Assembly: GCA_032158295.1 (NCBI GenBank)
Contig: CM063260.1
Span: 5,093,501-5,157,500, forward strand
Source of the DNA: Pycnopodia helianthoides
Taxonomy: Eukaryota > Echinodermata > Asteroidea > Forcipulatida > Asteriidae
Length of the DNA stretch: 64,000 nucleotides
Direction of reading: 5' to 3'
Under the pieces are notes generated by a model. The model was given only the letters and a program-made list of their open reading frames with translations, was not told the origin of the DNA and searched no databases. Both the position numbers and the translations under genes were made by a program. Position 1 is the stretch's first letter; each line of letters starts with the position of its first letter. Shown in pieces: positions 10,601 through 22,600 of this stretch.

Positions 10601-13600
10601 GGAAGCTTGGAAGTTCAGAGACAAAAGAGTACATCTCAACAAATTTCCAAAATCTTGAACAAATTTGACAAATCTCAATATCAACTCAAACACAGTTATC
10701 ACAGTCGCAGTAACAGTGAAAAAAACTTTGAAAATCTATTAACTGTTTTCAAACATTGGGTTTCGGACTTGAGATCAAAACTTATAGTTTTACTAATTTC
10801 TAATAAACTATGGCATTTCAAGTAAATTATTTCAAGGGAAGTTTTCCACAACAACCATATTTCTATCATTATATTAAAATTATATTAACTTTTACCAATG
10901 TTGTGCACACCCTTTTATTATGTGAAGGAAACAAATTTGTGCACTTAAACAAGTCCAACTCCCGAGACCTGGACAGCCTATTGAGCTATTGAGTTACTGT
11001 GGCGTGTCATGACCGAGCACCAGCGCAAACGACTCAATTTCTAATTGCCAAGTCATTACAGTGTGGGCTCAAATCCTGGTCATGATACTTGCATCCTTGA
11101 ACATAACACTTAACCATAACTTGCTTCTCTTAACCCCGAATGGGAACGTGTGAGGGCCAAGATTGTACTATGTTGGATTAGCCGGATAGTGCTAATAAAT
11201 AAGCAGCTGAGGGTTGCCTGCTCCCCAGGAAATTGAGAAGGTTTGAGGAAGCGTCTGAACATACCCCATTAACAGGGAATTATCATTTTGTAAAGCACCT
11301 TGATATTTTTATATGTGCACTACATGAAAACCCAGTATAACAGCTATTATTTAAACGTTTCTTACCGATGAGTGTGACTGGCATTCCTTGGTCCAAGGCA
11401 GAGATAGCAGTCCATTTTCCTGTTCCTTTCTGTCAGAGGAAGAAGGCGACAAAAGTCAAAGATCGATTCTCAAAAACCAAACCAAAGCTTATCCAAGGAC
11501 AATTGATTCTTTGCGTCCTAACTACAATGACATATGAAGCAGAGATGGAGATGGAAGATAGAGATGGAACACACAAATTGATTACAAGACAGAAAGCTAT
11601 GGAAAGGAGAATTCTGAACGTATCAATACAGGACAAAGTCAGACACACACATAAGACAAAAAACAAAGGTCAAAGATATCACGGAGAAGATCAAGGAAAT
11701 GAAATGGAGATGCGCAGGGCACTTACATGTAGAAAGAAGGCAAGACAACAGATGGACGAAGAGACTCACAGAATGACAACCAAGTTTAGGCAGGAGAAGA
11801 AGAGGAAGACAAAAAAGGAGATGGAGAGATGAAATCACCACATAAATGAACACAACAACATGGAGTGGAATGACAAGTGACAGAAGAGAATGGAAATCGC
11901 CAGAGGGCGGTTTCATCCAACAAGGGATGAATACTGCCTGATGATGATGATGATAATGATGCAGGGCTCGAATTTACACTGAACCGCATGCCAGTGTTTT
12001 TAGTGTCTGGCCTGTAAACTCAAGACCCAACAAGTATTAACATCTCACTATGAAATAACTTGAACTTTAAAATAATTGTTTTCAAAAGTTAACTTTTGAG
12101 TCTGATAAAAATCTTTCAATTCTGTTGAGTATCAAAGTACACCTAACATGCCTAAACTTAAGAAAAATACCATAGGCTCGAAATCTGTTAAAATAAAAGC
12201 AGTTTAGTATAGTCTTTTTCTCATTTTGACACTGGTCTTGCAAACAAAATTGCAGGTCCAGTAAAAATGCTGAGCTGCAAGCCCTGCAGTCGTGTGGTAT
12301 TTTCACCCAAATTTGAGCCTTGTGGTGGTGCAGTTGCTGTAAGACAGTAAAGGAAACATCCTCATGGTTGGAGGAGTCAATTTAACCCAAGACATATCTG
12401 GAGAGACCAACCTGTCCAGCCGCATCACGGATCTTCTCCACCAACGGTGAACCGTCTGTGTCCTTAAACTTGAGGATGTCTGCCGATATTTCAATCAGGA
12501 ACGAGTCCAGTTCAGATTTGTTCCACTCGGACATGACCTGTTGTCGACAAACAAAATTAAAAAGAGTTTACTGCACATAATTGAATTTGGAAGGTAAATT
12601 CATTGCCATAAATGTACAATAATTATTATGATTATTATTACTATTGATAACTACCTAACCTATATTTTGTCTTTTAAGCTAGACCACTTTGGAGGCATAA
12701 ACAGTTCGCTTTTAACGTTGAAAAATCAACATAGTTTAATAAGAATACCCAAAACCTGAGAGTTTAAGTCTTTGTCAGTTACCTCAGCCATTTCATCACA
12801 GGACATTCCAAGGAGGTCTTTCATCAAGTGGTATGCCTCACAGATCAACTGCATGTCTCCATACTCAATACCGTTGTGTACCATCTTAACATAGTGGCCT
12901 GCTCCCTCATCTCCGACCTATGACATGTATGAAACCAATAATGATGAATTATTCATGGTTTACAAAGATAATGAATATTCATGTCTACAAAGATAATAAA
13001 TATATATGTAATGTGACTTCTTTAACCATAAAAGCACCTGAACCCTCATCTCTGACCTACGAAATGCATGAAAACAATAAAGATGAAAAATTCAAGTTTT
13101 ACAAAGATATTGAATATTCAGGTTTACAACGATAATGAACATTCATGTCAATGTGACTTCTTTCACTATAAAAGCTCCTGAACCTGCAGGGAATCTGAGT
13201 TGTTCATGAACAACACAGATACTGAATGTTCATGTTAATGTGGCCTCAAAGTTTAACTAGCTCCTGAAATTGCAAGGGATCTGAATTATTCATTGGTTAC
13301 AAAGAAACTGAATATTCATGCTTGTGCAGCCCTCAGTTACTCTTTCGATAGCTAAAGATCTACGGAAGATGAATTATTCATAAGTTACAAAGACATTTGA
13401 TATTTATGAAAACTAAAATCTGTCATCTCCCATCCCAAGATTGAAGAAAAACAGAAACTTAACAAATCTTCCTTCGAATATGAATTCAAAAAAATTTCCA
13501 CTGAGAGATCCAAAGATGATGAGCTATTCATGTTAAATGAGTTTCCACTGAATATTCATGTAGTAACCATAACAAAAAAATACATGAATTAATCACTCAC

Positions 13601-16600
13601 CCAATCACAGCATGGCTCCGAGCCAACTTTAGCTGCAATGCCCTGGAAAATATCCTTGATATGTGGCCTGAAATACGAAAAGAAGAGACGATTTATCAAA
13701 TCTTACTTTGTTTTCTAAATGTTAAATCAACAGACCCAATTTGAAGTAAAGACAATTATAATAACAAGTACCTATGGTTTGATATGAATGAGCCAATTGG
13801 GAAGGAGAGTGCATCAATAGCTGTAAATTATCCCTTACTGTACTGACGAGTGACGCTTAAACAAAAAAAGAAAATATCTTACCAGGCTTCTTTTGCTCCT
13901 CCAGGCATGAGGGACGGTCCATATCTGGCTCCATCCTCCCCTCCACTAACACCGCTACCAACAAACAGAATCCCCTTCTCTTGGAGGGCTTTGCAGCGAC
14001 GCTGTAACACAATAAGTAACCAATAGTAGTCAGATATTGGGGACGATACACCACTGCCCATATTTTCAAAAGGGAATTCTTTCTCAAAATAGTTTCTTCT
14101 TGCAATACTTCTAACCAAGGAAGTTTTTAAGGTCATTAATTTTTGGAGTATTTACCAATCTACGACCCAACCATTAAAATGCATGGTATTACAGGATTAT
14201 ACAGGAAACTGTAAGGGTCAAGGATCCTAATGCTACTTACTGTTGTGTCCACATACTCAGAGTTACCACCGTCAATGATGATATCACCTTTCTCCAATAG
14301 GGGAGTCTAAAAAAAAAGACACAACTACATTTAAGTTAAAAGCCTTAATAATTTAGAGCTGCCTCCTCCATTTTGTTTTCCTTTCTAAACCTAAAATAAA
14401 TACTTTTGGGTTGAACAAAGACAAACCGACAAAAGCGGGACTTGAACCACTCTGAATTAACTTGCTGGCGCTCTACCAACTGAGCTATCTAGCCTTAATG
14501 TTGGTGGTCTCCCTATTTTGTCAATATCTTTCTTCGGGTGCCATCAAACATTCAACCTGTAACTGCGGTGCAGCCAAGGATCCCATCCCAAGCTTACGGT
14601 ACAACCTGGGAAGTGGCAGCAGAGGGGATTCGACTTTTTAAATAAATAAATAAACAAACACAAAATTTATTCCTTGAAAATTTATAAAATCTGTCATTTG
14701 TTCTGAAGGGATCACAATGTGCAGTATTATGATACCAGTTGCTGCACAGGATACAAACACTGACCGCTATAAATCATTGGCAAACAGCATTTGCTTGGCT
14801 ATTACAAATTTATAGAGATTAGAAATGTCCACACTGAAACAAATTTGATTTGGTGTTCCTGTTAACAAAAAGACCTGCTGGAAAAAAGAGGCGTTCTGAT
14901 CGACAAAGCTTGAGTGCAACACACAGAATAATGCACAAATATGAATTGTGTGTCACGGCTGAGCGGTCTAGAACATGGCTGAGTCATTGGAGTGTGAATC
15001 CAGGTCGTGACAGTTGTCTCCTTAAGCAAGATACTTAACTATAATTGATTCTCATCATGGGACCTTGCAAGGGTAGAGATTGTTGTACGATTGATTAACC
15101 GTGCGCCTATTTGGCTACCGGTGCTGCATACTCCTAAGAGGTCGAGATTGTTTCAGGAATGATTACATGGCATAGGGCTGATGATATTAAGAGTAATAAA
15201 TAGTGCAAGGCACTTTGAGGGGCCAACTTGGCTTGAAAAGGTGCACAACAAATACACACTTATTTTGATTTGTGTTTTACCCTTCACTTGTATCAAGCAC
15301 TGTATACTCAGTACTACTCTGAGATACATGTGAGATTGAATTGATTACAAATCTAGCTCCACCATGCAAAGCCTCACATACCACATCTACAACGTACCAA
15401 TTTGTCGATGAACGCATCCACAGCAGACCCTGCTTTGACGAGCATCATAACACGACGGGGCTTCTTCAGTTTGGAGACCATATCCTCCATGGACTTGCCA
15501 CCGATGATCTTAGTCCCTTTCGCCTCATTGGCCAGGAAGTCTTCCACTTTTGAGACGGTGCGGTTGAAGGCGCAGACCTGTCGAGGTTAGAAACCGGTTA
15601 AAAACTCATTTTAGACCTCCAACTCAAAGTAATATTGAAGATACCAATAAGTGAGATGCGTCTGACTGTATACTGTGTAGATGCTTTTACCATACAACAA
15701 CATATTGCATACTGGCATAGTTCTTCCATTCAAAACTAGTATGTACAGTGGATGATATTAAATGGTCAGACAGTAGGAGGGTTGACTATGTGCTTTGTAG
15801 ACGCATTCATCCCAACAAGTGAAAAGGGTTGTGTATGGCGGCACAGGTACATTGTATGCACAGAACTGTCTGTGTACTGCATAAAACCGCAATAAAAAAA
15901 CATGATATTATATTGGAGGCTAGCTTACAGTGCATCTATCATTCAAAACCATGTGGATGATATTGAATGGTCCGACAGTAGGAGGGTTGACTGTGTACTG
16001 TGTAGATGCTATAACCATACAGCAACATATTGCATACTGTTCTTCCATTCAAAACTACAGTGGATGATATTAAATGGTCAGACAGTAGGAGGGTTGACTA
16101 TGTGCTTTGTAGACACATTAACCCCATGATATCATTGCAGTTTGGCATAGTTTATCTGTCATTCAAAACCACAGTGGATGATATTGAACGGTTAGACAGT
16201 AGGAGGGTTGACTGTATACAGTGTACATACTGCACACATTCACCACAAGATATCGTATTGCAGGCTGGCATAGTTTATCTACTAAAAACCAGTGAATGAT
16301 ATTGACTGATCAGACAGTAAGGCTTTTGCAAAACAAACTTCAAAAACAAACTACTTACCACAAATCCATGGTCATTCATATTCAGGATCAGGTTCTGACC
16401 CTGTTAAAAGACAAACAAAAATAAATCTGTTAATTGTCAAAAAAGGGTATGTACTCGGCTTTTATTTTGGTTGAAATGAAGGGGCCACTACTCAGCACAG
16501 TCTACTGAACATTTACAGACCCCTACAAATTAGACAAAATAATAATGTGACAATGATAGCTGTTGGGGGCCTTGCCACAGGCTTCACTTTTTACAGGCAA

Positions 16601-19600
16601 CTTTGAGGTAACCAACTGTCAATGTCTTTTGCACAATCCCCAGGAAATTAGCGCACTGTGAAAACTGAAATGCAAATTAATTTTCTTCTTGGAGGGTCTA
16701 TACATGTAGAGCTGGTTTCCCTTGAATTCCTAGTGTTACAAGGTCCAAAGAGAGAACAAGCTAACAAGCATCCCTGAATTTGCAAATGTACGCAACAAGA
16801 TTTTGCTTACCATAACGGCCAGGCCGATCAGTGCAATGTCTGCCCTGAAAAAACAAAAAACAAAAAACAAAAAAACATCATCAGCAAATGTGATAAACTT
16901 TTCAGGAGCATGTTGGTTAAACTGTCTGAAAGATCAGTTTTTTAAAGGACTCTAAGGCCATGTCCGCATTGCCGGCTACTACTACAGCTAGATTGCCACG
17001 TCATGATGTGTTGTAATTGAACATGCCAGGGCCTTGTACCTGCTAAACAATGCAATGGGATTTGAGTTGCCTGCAAAATGCAACAAAATATACAATCTTT
17101 ACCAACTGCAAGTGCATTTTGTTGTATTTGGCAGGGTAGTCTGAAGGTTTAATCAAAAACAAAAAAAATTTGCTGCACAAAAAGTCTGAGCAATGAGTGA
17201 AATATGAAGCTTTATATACTGTCTACAGAGGGTCAGCCTGAAGTTTGGCAGTACTGTACATTTTTCAACAAAATGTAGAAATAAGTCAAAATGAAGATTT
17301 GGGCACAACAACAACAAGAGGGGGACACAGAGGTGTTTTGTAATTAATAAAACACCTTCTTACCTGCCGTCGTTGTCTCCAATTTGTTTCAGACCATCCT
17401 CAACGGATTGTTTCTCCTGTTGCTTTACATCAATTGGTTTATCACTGATTGGTCTGTCATGGTCAGGGACAACCCGGACATTGCTTTCTTTGCCATGGCA
17501 ACCTCCCATATTCCCTTTACCCATGATGCTTTGGGGTCGGGGGGGTGAACGGGGAGGAGAGGGTCTTAACAGGTCGGATGAAGTTTTCAATACTTATTCA
17601 AGTTCTAGAAACTGAAAATTGCAGTAAGTAGTAAATGGACTCACGGAAAATTCACTCTATGAATTACATCTAGGCACCTACCGTACTTGAAATAACAATT
17701 AGGTAAAAACTCAATTTAACAAATGACAAGCAGCACTTTATAAAGTACAGTATCTAAAACGGAATTCAACGGCGCCGGTCGTTGCAGACAGAAAGTCTAG
17801 AATTCAAAATGCCTGGTTACATTTAAACGGGTTAATAAAGAGATATGTCTTGAAATATTTGAAGGATGATGGAATATTCTGTGAGCTCAGACTCAATATA
17901 AATTTATACTTTTTTTACTAGTAATTTACATTCTTTAAACAATTGTTTATATCCACACTTCAGTATTCAGCTGATAGAAGTTAAGTGAAAACAGCAACAC
18001 ATGAAAGTGAGACCTTGCAGCCTACTTTAATTAGCCTGCCTCCAACTCCAAGGAATTACTTGTGCTTTAATAGTTGTGCCGCAATCGTGGCAATTTTAAA
18101 CCAAATGGCCCACAAAATGCATGACATCCATGTAAGAGTTGACACTTGACATGCTTAAGGCAGAATTTATAAACTGGCTAAATAAAAGCAGTTTAAGTGG
18201 CCCATAAAGGCAAACTAATTTGTATTAAAAGTTAAAAAACTTTAAAAACTAAAAACAAAGTCTTTTAAGACAACTTAATAGGTTTCAAATTTGATTCTTT
18301 AAAAACCTGTGGACAGGTTTGTATCCAGTTGAGTTGGGCTTTTAAAGTAAAAACAACAAGAAGTGAAAATCAAGACCTCAGACAACTTTTGAAGGCTCAG
18401 AATATTCAAGATCAATCTAACCCTCCTACTCTTGGTAACATATCCAGTGAGTTGACCAACCATTCAAAGCCATTCAACTGCACAAGTTGTGCATTGTGGC
18501 GCAACTGTGCACAGAACCATAGAAACCCTTCCACCATCATGACCATGCAAAAAACAACAACAATGTGTACACATGAACAAGAAGTGTCTAGATGTATTCA
18601 ACAAACGATATCATACATTGTATCTGACTCTACATATATACCAAAACCAGGCACTTCCTGCCCAAGCTCAGTACTGGGTTTATTTTTTTCATTAAAATAC
18701 AAGGTGAGAATAAGGGCTTTTAAAAAGTAGGCCTAACACTTTCATGTAATTTAGGCTCATCTGGCCTAGGTGTATTTCTTGACAAACTGTTTAAGATCAC
18801 ATCACATTGATATCACATCAGATGTTACCGTAAACTCTTCACTCTTACAGGGAGGGTATAGCTTTGTTAATTACTCCAAAAATTATTGACCATAACATTT
18901 TTCTGAGAAGTGCTTGATTTTGGAATGAGGCATCACAGATCTCGAATTTGGTGGGAGAAGCCACAAGACCAAAGCGCTTGTATCTCAAAACCAGACTTGA
19001 ATAAAATAAGAAAAATTTGTCCACATAGTTTAAAAATGCAAACTGTTTATATTTGAACTTTTAAAAGTACTGAGAAAAGATTTATCTTGTCTTTGGGGTA
19101 ACTACAATACTTAGGCCCTACGATACTCAACAGAATTGAAAGATATTATTACAGTCAAAGTCAACATTTGAATATCATTTGTCTATTAGAATGATATTAT
19201 ACACGGCGAGGTATAATTAATCAATTGAAAAAGGCAAGACTGCTGGACTTGTCCAGTAGTGAGTTTATTGGCCCAACACTAAATTCACTTGCCTTTGGCC
19301 TTTGGTCATTATGGTCAAGCCCTGCATCACACACAGGCTGGCATACAGTTGTACATACATGTAGAAGTTTGATCTACATGTACATGTATCACTCAGAACC
19401 ACAGTGGCTAATTGGTCAGACAGTAAGAGGGTAGAAAAAAAATATCACACCAACTCTTCAAGTTGCACAATCAAACACTTAAATAATGTTCAAATGTCAA
19501 ACACCGCTTGAAGCTAACGACTGCAAATTTCAAAAAATGCTACTATAGGGAAACAGATTCCAGAGCTAAATGGCTATAATAACTAAATAAGCCTGGGAGA

Positions 19601-22600
19601 GACTATCCCACGGACATCACAATGATCACAACAACTGTAGAAAGCTTCTTGGTGCAAGCCAAGTTTCTGGCATTATTGTTCCACAGGGGTCCCCAAATAA
19701 AAAAATTAGTAAGTCACCCTTCCTCCATAAATCTCATCAATACCCCCATGGCACAGTCCTGCACATACGTACACGTCTCATCCTCTGACATTTAAACACA
19801 GCTCAGTGAAAAACCAGGCGAGTTAGTACAATGGAAACAATAGTGCCAATTGATGCAAGGTTGAGTCTAAAGTCCTAACAATAGTATGAAGATTGGTCCT
19901 TGAACAAGACTTAGCTAGTCGTACAACAAGTACATGTTAAAAATATACTGTTTATAACAGCCTGGCTAGAATTCTAAGCCTGTAAGTCTTGTACATGTAG
20001 CTCAATTTGTGAATTAACAATAATGGACTGCCAAAATTGCAACAAATAGGCCCTACAGGACACAACACGGTCCAGTGGTCCTGTACGTATTTGTACTTCA
20101 AACCATTTGTAATGATAAAGCATTTTATGATGAATTATTTCAAAAAAGCAATTATCTGCACTTCAAAGTAAAGATCATTTATCTTTACATCGCAGCATCG
20201 CAAATTGTTGTTTTTAAAAAAAGAAACGAATTTTAACAATTTATGAATGTGTGTAAAATAAAAGCCATAGGGGCCTACTTTGTTTTGAAGTTTATCAGCA
20301 ACGGAAAACACAGTTTGGAAAAAAAACATGGTACCAGCACATCAACTCAGGGAACTTATGTAATAACCTGATAGCCTGATATGTACTTTAAAGCAAAATT
20401 TCCTGTACAAATAGAGTATTTTTTCCTAACTGATTATACTGATGTACATATGCACGTGTTTATTCCATCAAAACATCCAGAGCTTTTAATTTGTACGAAA
20501 ATCTTCACACCACAGCTTTGTAGTTTTCAAAACTCAAGAGAAAACTCCTCCTCATACTAGAGTAGGCCTACTAATCCATCACAGAAATATTTCCATCTGA
20601 AAAAAGTGCCAAACTGCAAATGGCAGTTGACAAACCAAAACAATCATTTGTGCTTATTTCGATTGCCACAATCAAAACAAGCCAAATCCTGGCAAAAATT
20701 TCCTTTAAAAAATGAAAATGTTATGAACACAACATTTTACAGGCTGCTGTTTTTGTGTGTGAATGTGTTGAAAGTTAAAGGGCAGGAAATAACTTATTAA
20801 TTCCAAAAGTAATGACACAACCCCCACCTCTCCCTGCCCCAGTTTTACATGAATGTGAAGAGAAGACAATTTGCCCACAGATGCAAACCATGATCAACAG
20901 TCAACAGTGTGCCGCAAAGTCAGACTGAACAAGGAATTGAAAACTACAGATTAAAAAAAAAAAATAATAACCCACACACCATTCCATACATTTATCTGCT
21001 TGGATTGTTGTAAAATTACCAATAAAAATAGTGGCTTCTTATATAGCGCTCCAATCCGTCACTCAGTGACGCTCATGGCACTCTAACACTATTACCCCTG
21101 GTCACTGGGCCATTTATTTCATTCCTAAAACCACCTCAACTCTCTGGGGAGTATACAGCCTGTGCTGCTAAATATGTAGCGCATCAAGCTAATTCAATCA
21201 CAAGAACCATCTCTGCCCTCACAGGTACCCAGTTACTACTGAGTTAAGAGATGCAGTTACTTTATAGTTAAGCGTCTTGCTCGTGTCCTGAGCAGGATTC
21301 GATGAATCCGATGCACACTTAACCACTCGGCCACAACAAGCCACATAGTCCCAAAGTCAAAATAGTCTCAATAAAGCCAACGACAGAATCATTATAGTTT
21401 ACGCACAACAGTTCTTGGCTTTCCTTTTTAAAACTGAGGTGTACAAACATTGAAGTTTGACCCAGTGGTACTAGCATGTAACAGACAAGGAAATGGATTG
21501 AACCAGGATATAAATTACACACAGGTGAGGTACATGTACAATGCTTGCAATAAGCCCTACTGCTTGCTTGTTTCACCTAATGTACCGTACATTTGAAAAA
21601 GCTATGTTTTTCAAATAAATAATTTTTACTTTTGAACAGTTACTCACCAGTACAAAGGACCAGTTAGTTAGTCACTATAATGGTCTGCCAGCTTTTTCAC
21701 TGGTCCATATCTTAAGATTTCCTTCCTCCATGTTTCAACACTGTCATAGAACTTTAATTTGAAACTAAATTATAATTGAACAATTTGAACTTTTTCGAAG
21801 TTCATGTTGTTAAAGGAGTATCTCAAAAGTCGGGCATGCTGTACGGTTTAAAGGCGCAAAAGAACGATTCCGTGGGCACACACCCAACTCAATTGGGCTG
21901 CCAGAACGCTTCGCTGGACCACATCATTATGCTGAAGCTATCCAGGAGCAATCCTACATGAGTGAAATACGCGCATTAGTATTTTGATCGCTCGAATGGA
22001 ACATTCCAAGATCCAACGGAATGGTCCATGAGCACGCACTGGAATAGGCCTACTTATCTGATCCAATTTGAATGTTCCTATCGTACAGACTTTTGGGACT
22101 CTCATGTTTACAGGACGTATATTCTGGCATGCTGAGTTTGCTTGTAGCATGGAGGAAGTTCTTCCTCCATGTTTGTAGTGAGCATTGGTGAAATGCACTT
22201 GAGGCTATAAATTTACTTCATTTACAATAGGGTTGGCAATCAGGGAACAATAATTGGCATTTACTTCATGAACTTAGTGGGAAAATGTATTGCTCAGCAT
22301 TTTTCCCAAATTTTTTTGTTACACCAGGTTTACCTTGCAATCGCATTTTAACTTTTTAACGTTAATTTTGATTTTATAACCAAACAATGTAAGTTAGGGC
22401 TTAATATTTTCCCACTCTGAAAAAAACCCCAACCCAAAAACCTGAAAACAGCAACAATTGAAGTTTATTCCTGTGAATTAGGCCTTAATGTGTGTACTGG
22501 TCCTGGTAACTAACCGAAATGTTTGTGTTTTAAAAGTAATTTTATTTAGTCACAATTGTCAACTAATTGCAATGTGACTATTGTAGAAAACTTTTAATGT

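Noticed and set aside
11368..11832. 154-codon plus-strand open frame
   Set aside because: The 5' part is antisense to PGD exon 10 and the rest is a decayed RTE LINE; it is not a host gene.
14424..14494. Possible tRNA gene on the minus strand
   Set aside because: A and B boxes are present, but the acceptor stem does not pair and the same flanks recur at 25.5 kb, so it is a repeat.
18329..18730. 133-codon plus-strand open frame in PGD intron 1
   Set aside because: No recognised motif, no splice signals, and codon content typical of the AT-rich intron.
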